Part shown: positions 43,557 to 54,185 of the stretch, in pieces | Numbering within the stretch: position 1 is the stretch's first letter | How the letters are laid out: every line of letters starts with the position of its first letter | NCBI GenBank assembly: GCA_963575645.1 | Contig: OY754464.1 | Coordinates: forward strand, 76,234,948-76,298,947 | DNA length: 64,000 bases | Reading direction: 5' to 3' | Source: Xanthostigma xanthostigma | Lineage: Eukaryota; Arthropoda; Insecta; Raphidioptera; Raphidiidae | The notes under the pieces: model-generated | What the model saw: only the letters and a program-made list of their open reading frames with translations | What the model was told of the DNA's origin: nothing | The model's database searches: none | Translations under genes and position numbers: made by a program

Positions 43557-44860
43557 TGAATTAAGAACGCTTATTTGAATTAAGGTGTTACGACGTTTTC
43601 TAAATGACGAATTTTGTTGAAAAGATTGAGATACCTTGTTCAATATTTTATTACGCACAACAATGTGTTTTTATTTTGTAGAGGACAAATCATAAAAATC
43701 AGCAAGACACATAGGATGTAGAATTTCTTAAACTTTAACATATTAAAGTAACAAAATTGAAAATTCGATGCACAGGTTTTATGTAGAAAGTAAATAAAGT
43801 ATGAATACATTATCTCAACAAAATTCAAACTAAAATAACATTCGTGCCTTATATAGGTATAGCTTGATCAATTCTATTTAAATATTTTATGATTTGCAGA
43901 ACTACAACCTATCAACTTTAAAGAAAACTCATTACCTGTTGGAAATATTAATACAATAACTTTTTACATTGAAAATAGCTTTAATTCACGAACAAAAAAA
44001 AAAAGATTAGTTGAACGTTTCATGTATGAAAATGTTTTAAAAGGTTTTTCCGCATCATTACAGAAAATCGAAATTTCATTTGATTCTGTAATTGAAAGCA
44101 TTAGAGGCAATCGTGCTGAATTACTTTTGCAATAATTAGTTTTTCTACATTTAGTGTAAATCAAAGTTCCGCCACATTTACCTCTAAAGTTATTAAAAAA
44201 ACATATTTCACTAATTTACACGGTATAGTAATAATTATATTATATCATAATAAGTAAACGCAATAATATCTGGCAATCAAAATTCGCCAATACAAAATTA
44301 TATTACGAAAAATGATGGCAATAATTGTATTTTAGAAAGGTTATAGTTTTTTGATAATATACAAACCACCTGGTCAAAATTAATGTCCCACCTGTTTTTT
44401 TTTTTGCAATATTTTTAATGTTGAAGGAATAATTTGTATGGGGTACATATTTTTCATTTTGATGAAGCCGAGGTAAACTTGAAACCATCAGACGATCTTC
44501 AACTAGGGTTGACAAAAAAGTTGTATGTAAAATCAAGCTTTTTTGATTATTATCATGAATATTGTTAAATTCTAATGAAATATAAATAACATCGACTGCC
44601 AAATCAGTTCAAGTACTTTTATTGCTAATCATCCAAAGTCATCAGTCAAAATTAAATTCTAGATACATTTATTAACATTTTAAATTCTTCTTAAATTCTA
44701 ATGAAAGGCAATTGCACAAATAAGTCTTATGTACCTGCAGCTATTATTTCGCAAAACAAAATAAAAAAACAATCTAAACAAAACAAAACTTCTTCTCTTT
44801 AAGTTAATAAAAATCATTATTCATATTCGCCTGCACTCGGCCACGCTCGACGCTCGCTCG
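43557..44860. other. No gene or recognised repeat
   Basis: About 1.3 kb of AT-rich sequence. Minus-strand frames at 43964-44164 and 44303-44602 have low-complexity composition and no recognised motif. Confidence 0.35.
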
Positions 44861-44970
44861 TTTGCGAAATGTAAAAAGCCTAACAAAAGCCGGACACCGT
44901 TTATTTTGGCCGGACACGCAATTAAAAAGCCTAACTATGTCCGGATTTATCCGGACGCCTGGCAACACTA
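44861..44970. repeat. Short tandem of AAAGCCTAAC/CCGGAC words
   Basis: AAAAAGCCTAACAAAAGCCGGACAC and AAAAAGCCTAACTATGTCCGGA are two diverged copies of an approximately 55 bp unit, ending CGCCTGGCAACACTA. Confidence 0.45.
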
Positions 44971-44989
44971 TCTTCAACAGGCATGGTGA

Positions 44990-45370
44990 AGCCCTGAAGA
45001 ATCATTTGATACACTTATCCAGTTAGAATTTGTTTTAAATTAGTATTTGTTATATCATAAGAAGTTACTGCGCAGGACACAAAAATTACTCGAATTATGT
45101 GTTTATACAGTTGATTTGAATATGGCCATCAGATACATTGTATATATTATAGATGCCCAACAGCTAAGGTCATCTGCGTCTATGTGTGTATTAGAGAATC
45201 TGCAAGTAAAAATTTACGAACCGACTGGTTTTTCGGGAATTAGCGCACGCAGGAAACCGACTGCGATCGCTAATTCCCAAAAAACGTTGGAATACAAACC
45301 ACATCTCAACGTTTCCCCTGATTTAGACTCAGAACTTCTCTGGAATAACATTTTGCATTATACAAAATGA
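44990..45370 (+). CDS. Unidentified open frame 1 (probably a repeat-borne fragment)
   Basis: From 45047 to the TGA at 45368 the frame is open for 107 codons. A further in-frame stretch (FDTLIQLEFVLN) precedes a single TAG. Composition is protein-like (balanced, with Cys, Trp and Pro) unlike most AT-rich frames here: YIVYIIDAQQLRSSASMC, EPTGFSGISARRKPTAI, VSPDLDSELLWNNIL. I do not recognise the family, and no start is assigned because the 5' limit is unclear. Because its 3' neighbour has broken relatives at 0.5 and 1.8 kb, it probably belongs to a mobile or endogenised element rather than a host gene. Confidence 0.35.
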
Positions 45371-45402
45371 TTTTTAAGTTGATTCTTTTTTTTAACAGCG
45401 TG

Positions 45403-45745
45403 TAGAAATCGAATAGACGAAAAAATATTTCATGTAACTTTTTTATCAAATCTCAAAAATGAAAGAGAAACACGCTTTCAAATTTTTATTAAATTTTATC
45501 AAATTGAGGTCGCTCCTGACGTTATGTTATGTCACTATGAAAATATGTTATGTCATTATCAAGTATTCACAGAAATCGTTCGAAGTTGTCCCCGTTTTGT
45601 TGGACACGAAGATGCGTGCGTCGTAGCCATGCTTCTGTACATGCTTGTAGTAGCGTTAAGGGCCGCGAATTATTTGGGATACATTTCCGATTCGTGCTAT
45701 CATTTCTTCGCGTGTGTTAACCGGGCTTTTGAATTAATTAAATAA
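45403..45745 (+). CDS. Unidentified open frame 2, possible exon
   Basis: It follows a strong acceptor-like TTCTTTTTTTTAACAG and stays open for 113 codons to TAA (CRNRIDEKIFHVTFLSNLKN... through SCPRFVGHEDACVVAMLL, GYISDSCYHFFACVNRAFEL). An approximately 20-residue hydrophobic helix (VVAMLLYMLVVALRAANYLG) may span a membrane or be a buried helix. CRNEIDEQIF at 1.8 kb is a relative. The 75 bp after the frame are inverted relative to 45430-45500. Family unknown. It may continue frame 1 through a short intron whose donor is lost in this copy. Confidence 0.35.
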
Positions 45746-46251
45746 AATTTAGAAAAATAATTAAATTTTGAAATGCGGTTTCTCTCTTATTTTTGAGTTA
45801 CATAAAATATTTGTCCAGTCTCGTGTGCATTGACCTTAATCTTTCAAATTCCCTATAAGTTCAAAAATGAGATCAATATTATCACGAACAAACAACGAAT
45901 TAACTGTAATCGTGCCAAATAATATTCAATTATTTAACCGTTAACGGCGGTTGCGTTTATGAGAGTCCATATTACTGGGTGGTAGGCGTGTAGGGGGACC
46001 TCGCCCCCTCCTTTTCTCTTGTAGACCGGCCACTGGTCGTCTTCGATATAAACTGGGCAATAAAACGAAACCGCAGACAGATTAAACCGGCTTGTTTGAT
46101 GTGTCATAATATAATAGTCAGTTAAAACAGAACATTAGCCATTAGCGACTCTCCGGGGTAGAACTATAAACTATTTTCCATGACCGCCGACCGCTTGGAT
46201 CAGTTGGAATACTTCATAATGAACTTTCTTGCAGGTTCGGAAATTTTATAA
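45746..46251. other. No gene; tip of MITE P at 45812-45839
   Basis: TCCAGTCTCGTGTGCATTGACCTTA is the right tip of MITE P. 45940-46030 is GC-richer and unique. Nothing else was recognised. Confidence 0.4.
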
Positions 46252-46728
46252 TAGTGATGTGTCCACATGACTCTTTATTGGGAGCTGGCTCTGTGCGCTC
46301 CGCTCACTAAAAAGAGTCGCTCAGAGGAAGCGACACTACACAAGAGTGCAGACTGCAGAGGTGTGAACTGTCATCATGTATGCTCAGGAGTCACGAAGCA
46401 TTTGCACAGCACAATACACACTCAGCTCAAAGCTCATTTTAATATGATTCTGATCTTATATTATTCACATTTCGGATAAACTATAAAGTATAATAAAAGC
46501 TTAACAATAATAATGTTCATTGTTACAATATTATATCTTTGTCAACGACGTCAATGTGAATGGTTTAAGTCACTGCAAGCGTAGTACTATAACACTTATC
46601 GTGTCATTCAACATTAAATGACTCCGTACGTGCAAAATTCACTAGTGCCTCTGTGGCCTGCGCTGTGTGCGCTCTGTAAATGTGCGAATGCAACAGTACA
46701 GAACAGCTCAGCACAGAGCAATGGTGCT
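46252..46728 (+). repeat. hAT-like TAGTGATGTG family, copy missing the right end
   Basis: Begins TAGTGATGTGTCCACATGAC and matches 4067-4560 to AGAGCAATGG. The next element begins immediately after it. Confidence 0.65.
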
Positions 46729-47240
46729 AAACAATTTCACGCTCATGGAATCTTGTCCTTCTTTCACTAGTCGCACAATATACTATTATTCACCACGCGT
46801 GAGTAATATATAATTTCGGGGCCCTGCTAAATTCGGGATAAATAATAAATTACTTCATGTTGACGCGTAGAGTGCTAATAATGAGTCGAAACTGTGCGAT
46901 AATGTATATTACTGCATAGTTTCTGGACCAATAGAAACGCGGTAGCGAGCCGAAACTGTACGGTAATGAATTATTACTGCGCATAGTTTCTGGACCAATG
47001 GGAACGCGGTAGCGATTTGTATATATGAAAACAGCATCGCAATTCAGTGAAAGTCAGGGCCATCTTGTGTGCATCGAGGGCGGTGGGTACGTCAATCAAT
47101 GAAGTGATTTATTATTTTTCCCTCTTTTATCAGGGCCCCGATTACATATTACTCGTGCTAGTTGAATAAAATATTATGTGCGACTAGTGAGAGAAAGAGA
47201 ACATTCCACTCGCTTGTTACCGCACTCGCTACGCTCGTGC
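46729..47240. mobile_element. TIR element with promoter-like centre, copy 1
   Basis: Long imperfect inverted arms (about 180 bp each) share CACTAGTCGCACAATA, GAGTAATATRTAAT, CGGGGCCCTG and AATAATAAATYACTTCAT. Between them lie two tandem copies of an approximately 66 bp unit with GGACCAAT and AACGCGGTAGCGA, then TATATATG (47020) and TCAGTG (47044), spaced like a core promoter. The copy at 56097-56580 has the same centre. Non-coding. Confidence 0.6.
47018..47050 (+). promoter_or_regulatory. Candidate core promoter (TATA plus initiator) in the TIR element
   Basis: TATATATG followed about 26 nt later by TCAGTG, preceded by two GGACCAAT boxes. Conserved in the second copy (56318-56345). Confidence 0.4.
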
Positions 47241-47739
47241 GGCAAATTTCACACTCATGAAATCTTCTCCTTCTCTTACTAGTCGCGCAATATAATATTA
47301 CGCGTTCTACAGATTTTTTCGTAGACTCTTGTCAGTGTGATAAGAGACATTCACGGAATCTATGCCGTTATCTACCTGAATCATAATAATGATAGCGTTT
47401 GGGCAAAATTCAGTCTTGCTTGAAATGAACTTTCATAACAATCACAGTCAGTGAATATTGCGGTAAGTGAGCACCGACACACATCATATGCTAAACTTCT
47501 TTAAAAATTGTATGTAAATAAATTATACAGATTGATTCATGATAGTATGTTTGACATAGCAGGTTTATTTCGTATGAATTTTAAGGGTATTCAAAATATA
47601 AACACTTCGAAAGATAAATCCAAACAATTACAATAACTAAAAATAATTAGCGCTATAAATTCAGTGAATGATAATTGTATATCATGTTTATTTAGTAATC
47701 CACAGACCAAATGTCACCCTCGCATTTTTGCTTAAATTT
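47241..47739. other. No gene; partial third arm of the TIR element at 47240-47305
   Basis: CTCATGAAATCTTCTCCTTC...CTAGTCGCGCAATATAA is a direct repeat of the left arm. The rest is unremarkable AT-rich sequence. Confidence 0.45.
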
Positions 47740-47921
47740 ATTATTTAAAAAAAGTATAAATACTGATTTTTATCGACAAAAACTTTTGGACGGTAACTCC
47801 GATCATCATGAAATTTGGACACAACATTCATCTCGATAAACTAAGATGAATGTGCGTATTCATGTTCCTCCCTTCCCCATTCGTACTTTTGCAACCGGGT
47901 GAAACCGGACGGGACCGCTAG
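47740..47921 (+). mobile_element. Helitron N2, 3' end only
   Basis: AAGTATAAATACTGATTTTT...CATGAAATTTGGACACAAC, then CCGGGTGAAACCGGACGGGACCGCTAG|T. 5' truncated. Confidence 0.7.
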
Positions 47922-48767
47922 TATGATATAAATTTAATTATTTAAAAGTTATATGTAGGGTAAATCTCACCAGACAAAGAGAGGGTCCCATCGCATCTCA
48001 TCAAGGGGGAGGAGACTCCAAATTTTAGAAGAAACACCTCACGTCATTAATGGACGTCCCCTAACACCAAAACACGTTATCTTTAAAATATTGCCTTGCA
48101 CTGTGATCAGTACATTTAGATACACCCTGTATACAAATATAGTATTCGTGGGCACTGCTGCGTGAGTGGGAATCAACGACTTGTTTTACACAACATAAAT
48201 GCTACAAGGAAAAGCCATTTTGAAATTCGATATTTTTACGACACTTTTCTCTCCTAGTGGGATTACCCTTTTAGTCACAATAATCGAACAAGTCCTCTAT
48301 ACTTTATGGCATTATAGAGCGAATTGTAAATATAACAGACAGAGAAAAAGTCTCGCCTTTAGCTGTGAAATGCACTCTTTTTGTTCGCTGTTATTTATGA
48401 ACTGGTGATATTTTTTTCCCTTTCATTTTCTTAGTATTCCGGTAAATGCTCAGTTTTTGTTAAAATATTTCACGAGTGCTATATAGAATGTGTATATATT
48501 CTTCTTTTTCATTCATTCGAAAAAATATCCGTTCTCCAGGTGTATTATTTATTTCTCGTTTCTCATTATACGAAATAAAACATGTCGAATAATTTAAATT
48601 TAAATTTGAAAAAAAAAAAACACTCACAAAATATACGATTTTGAAAAATGAATAATAAGTAGGCATGTAATTTCAAAAATATGTAGCTTCATATTCGTTA
48701 CAAAACAAGAACCTAAGGTTTAATTAAATGCACAAATAATGCAATATTAGAAAAAAATATTATTCAA
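47922..48767. other. No gene; 75 bp repeat shared with 60.26 kb
   Basis: 47995-48060 (CTCATCAAGGGGGAGGAG...ATTAATGGACGTCC) resembles 60256-60325. The family is not recognised. Confidence 0.4.
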
Positions 48768-48962
48768 CTAGCGGTCCGTCCCGATTTCACACGGGTGCGA
48801 TAGATATAATTGTGTAAAATGTATTTCGTTTGCGACCCGGTGTCTGAACTATTAGTTCAAATTCTACCAGATTTGCTTCTGAACTAATAGCTTTAAGTGA
48901 ATTATAATAGATGTCGCTACTTGGTACTAAACCAGTTTGCTTCTGAACTAATAGAATTTTGT
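48768..48962 (-). mobile_element. Helitron N3, 3' end (minus strand)
   Basis: Plus-strand CTAGCGGTCCGTCCCGATTTC, then GATAGATATAATTGTG and two TTTGCTTCTGAACTAATAG subrepeats with TAGATGTCGCTACTTGGTAC between them. Confidence 0.7.
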
Positions 48963-49060
48963 TAGTTGACAGGTCGAAATTTAGTAGCTAACGGGAAAAT
49001 TTAGTTACAGGATAAAATTTAGTTACAGGGCAATATTTAGTTGTTAGTAGGCAGGGAGAA
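48963..49060. repeat. Minisatellite of ACAGG(G)YGAAATTTAGTT
   Basis: Four to five diverged copies of an approximately 20 bp unit (GACAGGTCGAAATTTAGT, GTTACAGGATAAAATTTAG, TTACAGGGCAATATTTAG). A related array lies at 55262-55325. Confidence 0.65.
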
Positions 49061-49973
49061 GTTTAGATGCGCTTAAGGGGGGGGGGGTGCTATTTTATTT
49101 TTGAGTAAAAAAAATTAAAACATCTTTTTTTAATATCTACTAATAATAATAAGTTGATTTAACCCTAAAAGTATCACCCCCAAGCCTTCCAGAGGTGTTA
49201 AAGGAGGTAATTTTACTATTTATTCTAAACTTTATTTATGTATGTAAACTTGATCATCAGACTTGACCAGAGTATCTTAAGGTTTTTGGAATCACTGATT
49301 CCGAATCTGAGGTCCGTTGACCTCTATCACATCAGGCTTAAGGTCATTTGAAGGTCAAATTCAGAAAAAGTTGATAAAGAACTACAGAATATCAGAAATA
49401 TAGGTTTTTGGAGTCGTCGATTCCGAATTTGAGGTCCGTTTAAAAATAAAATGGGCCGAAAAGCGCGCTTATTGACTCTCCTTCTTTATGTTTCATATCT
49501 GCCAAACGCCCCACGACAGCTCACATGTTAGTCATAAAAACCTGAGGAAATTCTTCATTTTTCAACAATTAATTTTTGCGTTTAACTTTCAAAAGACAAA
49601 AATAAAATAAAAATCCAATAAACAGTTTATTTATATCGCTCTATAAGGTCATATTGTATAAAATTTCATAAAAAAGTACGTTTAACAAGAAAAGTTTTTA
49701 GTAAGCAGGCAAGTTTAGCTTAATCAAATCTTTTCTACGTCGACTTTATTCTAAAGGAATGGAAACGAGACTATGTAGGTAAATGGAAATCCCTCAATGA
49801 CATACACGTACTACATAGACGCTAGTCGGTTTAGGTATATACAAGAGGTAAGGCACTTTAATATATACATAGGCATATTATACCTCCTCCTGTATCTGCT
49901 GACCAGGTACTGTTCATTCACTGAAACTTGCATAAGTACAGGTATTTTCAGTCCGTCTAATGCCCATATTCAC
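49061..49973. other. No gene; G tract and diverged direct repeat
   Basis: A run of G (49078-49088). TTTTTGGARTCRYYGATTCCGAATYTGAGGTCCGTT occurs at about 49277 and 49406 as a 35-40 bp direct repeat (one unit split here by ambiguity). No recognised family. Confidence 0.4.
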
Positions 49974-50393
49974 TAGTGATGTGCCGAATCCTTAAAAATG
50001 TATATCCGTTATTGACCTCTTTAAGAGTTAACTCTCATAACAGATTGTCTCTTTCCAAAGATCGATGTGCAATATCTCATTATAAAGATAGTTTTTTAGT
50101 ACCTTTGAGTTATGTACTATTTGTATGGTACTCACTACGATAAATGTTTGCAATATAAAGGTGCCAAATACGATTAAAAAAAATAAAAAATAATCTGAAT
50201 GGAATTTAACAGTTTTTCATTATTACCTAATCACCTATATATATAAAATTTCATCTATGAATTGAAAATTAATAAGGTGACAGTTCACACTTCTGCAGTC
50301 TGCACTCTTGTGCGTACTGTCAAGTGTCGCTCCTTTGAACGACTCGCTCTGAGCGACTTTTTTTAGTGAGCGGAGCGCACGGAGTCATCACTA
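49974..50393. mobile_element. Chimeric hAT-like element (two families joined)
   Basis: 49974-50277 matches the TAGTGATGTGCCG element at 19741. From about 50278 the sequence switches to the inverse of the 4067-family 5' end (GACAGTTCACAC...GAGCGGAGCGCACGGAGTCATCACTA). Both ends are therefore functional-looking TAGTGAT termini from two families. Confidence 0.6.
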
Positions 50394-51097
50394 CATCATA
50401 AGCATGTGTGTGATTCATAATTTACTTAATCCCCCTTCATTTCTGGCCCGTCGAGTTAGGAGGGACCACCGTTTGACCCTGCAGAACACCCATTTACAAT
50501 GTTCACGAGCCGCCACTGAATGCTGTCATATTTTATTGAAATTTCATATTTTCTATTGGTCAAATGACTTAGTTAACTTCTTTGTGAATGCAGTATACGA
50601 TAGAGATTTTTAAATTCTCGTTCGGGAATCTAAATCCCTATAGTCCACTGGATACGATATTTGTCGCACATGTTTCTCTCTAATATGTATGAAGCAGAGG
50701 ATTGGGATGAAGGATCCGGACGGAGATAGAGATTCTCCAGGATAAGTGAACAGGAAGGCAGAAAAGAAACGTTGGGTTGTATTCTCTATCTTGTATTATA
50801 TACATATGTTATTGTGTAGGTTAGGTACCCTACGTTTTCTTCGTATATATATATTTACGTAAGATACTCTATGCAAATTCAAATTAAACTTCTTTTCATA
50901 CAAGAAACGTCTTTCCATTTAAGACACTTTGACGATGAAATTATTCTATAGGGTCGATTTAGTTTTTGAACTTTTAAAACGGAGTACTTTGATTTTGATT
51001 GTATTACTTTTGTTTAAAATAAAAAAAAAAGTTTCTTAGAAGTTTGTTTGCGTTTTACAAAGCGAGAAATTAATATATATTATTGCTTATTATTGTA
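50394..51097. other. No gene or recognised repeat
   Basis: No recognised element. A 69-codon frame at 50404-50613 has no identifiable motif. Confidence 0.35.
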
Positions 51098-51335
51098 CTA
51101 GCGGTCCCGCCCGGTTTCATCCGGGTGCAAAATAACGAATGAGGAAGGAAGGAACGTGAGTACGCATATTCATCTTAGTTTACCGAGATGAGTGTTGTGT
51201 CCAAACTTCATAATGATTAGAGTTACTGTTCAAAAGTTTTTGTCGTTAAAAAGCAGTATTTAATAAAATTTTAAAAAATGATATGTAAGCCTTAGAAGAA
51301 AGCAATGTAGAAAATAAAAAAAATAAAAATATATT

Positions 51336-51407
51336 CGCAGGCGTGGGGCTTGAACCCTTGATCCTGGCATTAAGAGTCTTACGCTCTAACGACTGAGCTA
51401 TCCGGGC
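51336..51407 (-). pseudogene. tRNA-Lys(CTT)-like sequence inside Helitron N2
   Basis: GCCCGGATAGCTCAGTCGTT, AGAGCGTAAGACTCTTAATG, GGGTTCAAGCCCCACG: D arm, CTT anticodon loop (ACTCTTAAT) and T arm match tRNA-Lys. The 3' acceptor strand (GCCTGCG) no longer pairs with GCCCGGA, so it is very likely non-functional as a tRNA, although A and B boxes remain. Confidence 0.7.
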
Positions 51408-51446
51408 TTGCGACCGTGACGCGCTAATATTGAAATATTTAGTTAA

Positions 51447-52157
51447 GGGGTTACACTACCCAGGCGCGTCAAAAAAATAAGCTTTTTTTGTGAATTTTTT
51501 TACGAGTTCTAGGTGGCGGATCGAAAAAAAAATTAGGGCTTTTTTACGCATATATTAAAGTTCTCAAAAATATTTGTTATTTATATACATATAACAAAAT
51601 GGCGTCGTGGTAGTATAAAAAACAGACAACATTTTTTTTAGGTGAAAAACGGTGTACATTGTAGCAGTCCTGGTGTGCCATCAGGAACAAAAAAGAATTT
51701 TTTTTCTTTTTTTACAATCGTTTTTCCATGGAAGTACCGAGGATTTTAAATTTTGTTTGAAAATTCACAAACTTGTATGAGTTAGAAATTTTTTTTTCAT
51801 TTTTTAGCAAAAACTCGAGCTTGAATTGTTAACTGTAAACGTCATAATTTTTCAATCATAAAAATCGTGTGTACTTACACGGAAAATCTATCTAAGAAGT
51901 TGTCATTTAAATTTCAAGTCAATCGGACAAAAATTGAGCGAGAGACGGTGTACACCAATTTGAAAAACATAGTTTCAAGAAAAACGCGTTTAAAGTTTGA
52001 AAACGTATTTCTTATATGAAATTTTTAAAATTTTTGAGAACTTTAATATATACGTAAAAAAAGCCCTATATTTTTTTTTTTGATCCGCCACCTAGATCTC
52101 GTAAAAAAAATTACAAAGAAAGCTTATTTTTTTGACGCGCCTGGGTAGTGTAACCCC
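51447..52157. mobile_element. TTAA-flanked MITE, complete copy
   Basis: TTAA (51443-51446) GGGGTTACACTACCCAGGCG ... CGCCTGGGTAGTGTAACCCC TTAA (52158-52161). Inverted arms of about 150 bp include GATCCGCCACCTAGA and TTCTAGGTGGCGGATC. 711 bp, non-coding. Same family as 1-484. Confidence 0.8.
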
Positions 52158-52392
52158 TTAAGGTATTTCACCTGATAATATTTGTCGGACGGACTAATTT
52201 TGAGATACATCTTGCAACATTTTTCTATGATGCTCCGCTCCTATTGGTCGTAGCGTGATATTATACTGCCTATAGCCTTCCTCGATAAATATCCAACAAA
52301 AAAAAAATTTCAAATGGAACCTATAGTTCCTGAGATTAGCGCTTTCAACCAAACAAACAAACAAACTCTTCAGCTTTATATATTAGTATAGA

Positions 52393-53269
52393 TTATCTTA
52401 AACAGGAAAGATTGATAGAATATAATATTTATTTGGTTCAGGAAACTCTTCTAAAATTGGAGATCTTAATTCACGTAGAAGAATTGTGTTGTATACTTTA
52501 ATCCGCTAAAACTGGAAACAAACTTTTCAAATTAAAATTTATATAAGCGCGTCTCGTAAAAAATAACCTAACCAGTGAACTGCATACCTGAACTGGAATC
52601 TTCTATTGAGACAGAAAAAGGACATCTGAGTGGGATTCACCAATGAATTGTGCGTGTGCCGAGTGGAGTATAAGACGGCGGGAGGTCGATAAGGTAATTC
52701 ACCGAGGAAAAATGGTCAGGAGTGAATAAGAGTACATTATTTATCTGATCGTTGAACAGGGCTGCTGTAATATTCGCTCATTAACGACGCACGTTCCTTA
52801 AGTAGATATATTTTAACTTTTGATTAGATTTGTTCGGTTGGAATTTACATAAAATTAGCCAGTACCTGCGTCTTCGCTCGTGTCAGTGTCAATTTTGACA
52901 GCAACCTTAACACAGGAGATTATTTATGTTAAACTATATATTTCAGCAGTTACCTCAGCATTGTGTACTGACTGTATATTATTACTCAATCAGGAAATTT
53001 TGGAGGGGGTCACTGACTACACTAATAAAAAATAGGTATCTGGAATAAAATAAACATTATTGCACAAGACACAATTTTATTTTATACATTACCTATAAAA
53101 CAAATGGAAACTATAAATTTATCGCTGCTAGGGGATCGCTAAAAATGTCCTTTTATTATTTGGCAAATTTTTGAGATTTTTCAATTTGACCTTAGATTTT
53201 GAGAGGGGTCATGTCCCCTGTGACCCCCCCCCCCTTCGGACCATGCCTGTACTCAATGAGGGACACTGT
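52393..53269. other. No gene; C14 tract at about 53224-53237
   Basis: No recognised element or exon. Confidence 0.35.
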
Positions 53270-53640
53270 ATAACTGTCCCTGTGTGACTGCCCCGATCGT
53301 GAGCTATCTCGTGGTTTATATAGGCGCTGGATCGTTCTTTCCTTCGTTACTTTCATTGTTGGCAACAAAACCCTTTTTACCTACGCATACTGTTGGAACA
53401 ACAATCAAATCGATTGTTGTCCCCCACAACAATCGGTGTGTCTTTGTTAGAACGACAAGTCGATTATTGTCTCACAAACTTGTTTGTCGTCTCAACGGGG
53501 AGTATGTTTGGAACCTAGCAGCGAATCCGGCGACAAAACGAGCCTCGTGTGCACGGCGGTGTCAAGCTTGCCTCCTGATATTGTTGACTCTCGCTGCAGG
53601 TGTATGTTAGATCTCGATATCATCCCCCATTGATACTGGG
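53270..53640 (-). mobile_element. Probable LTR fragment with core promoter
   Basis: The minus strand has TATATAAACC (53322) and CAGTCA (53290) at the same 32-34 nt spacing as the LTRs at 55663 and 63276. Upstream are GTTGTC-rich words resembling LTR family B (CAACAATCGATT motifs). Neither LTR terminus is recognised. The three overlapping frames of 92-110 codons here have no known motif and are doubtful. Confidence 0.4.
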
Positions 53641-53984
53641 AATCCCCGAAGCACAACGACGCCAACGTAGCCGCATACAGACTACATGGCTTACACGCAC
53701 GCATGCACGTACCATTCGATGTGAAAGTTACGGACGTGATACCCCCAAAGGCACCACAATAGTGTTTCACAAATACCTTGCTCTGCACATCATGATGACA
53801 ATATACACACACACAGACAAACACACACTTGCGTTGCCTATTGATATGGCAAATAACAGTAAAGACAAACCGATCTGATTATCATATTGATATAATGATG
53901 ATAAAATATGCAAATCAAGCGAAAAACAGCCAAAAGTTTCCGTCCCCAGATAGGAATTTTAGATTTGACAGTAAGATAAAAAAA
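53641..53984. other. No gene; (CA)n-like tract at 53802-53830
   Basis: Unique, less AT-rich sequence with a short ACACACACAGACAAACACAC tract. Confidence 0.4.
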
Positions 53985-54183
53985 AAATTCCAGCCAATTG
54001 AGCGACGGGACCACCATTCCAACTTCAAAAATGTTGACATTTTATTATTAAAGAAAATAAAATTTCTGATATCGCGTGAGATGACGCGGGTAATGGCTAG
54101 TATTTAATATGATATTTGCTATTCGTTCCCATGGTTACCTACATAATATGTTTCACGTCATGGAAAAAATTAATCAAAGCATA
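53985..54183 (+). repeat. ACCATTCC-type MITE, copy D (left end only)
   Basis: CCAGCCAATTGAGCGACGGG then ACCATTCCAACTTC and GATATCGCGTGAG, as copy C. Cut at about 54183, where the P-like element begins. Confidence 0.6.
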
Positions 54184-54185
54184 GG

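Larger units (their letters stand above)
51098..52392 (-). mobile_element. Helitron N2, complete copy split by a TTAA element
   Basis: The minus-strand start is TCTATACTAATATATAAAGC (52392) after an A. The end is CACCCGGATGAAACCGGGCGGGACCGCTAG (read in two parts: hairpin CCCGG...CCGGG, then CGGGACCGCTAG at 51098). It contains a tRNA-Lys-like segment (51336-51407) and the nested element 51447-52157. Without the insertion the element is about 580 bp, as at 20856. Confidence 0.85.

Noticed and set aside
51336-51407. Functional tRNA-Lys gene
   Set aside because: The acceptor stem is mispaired and the sequence is embedded in a Helitron with a sister copy that has a mutated anticodon loop.
53284-53878. 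Four overlapping frames of 92-110 codons on both strands
   Set aside because: Openness on both strands in a GC-richer segment is expected by chance. No motif, splice site or homologue in the window. The TATA-initiator layout suggests an LTR instead.
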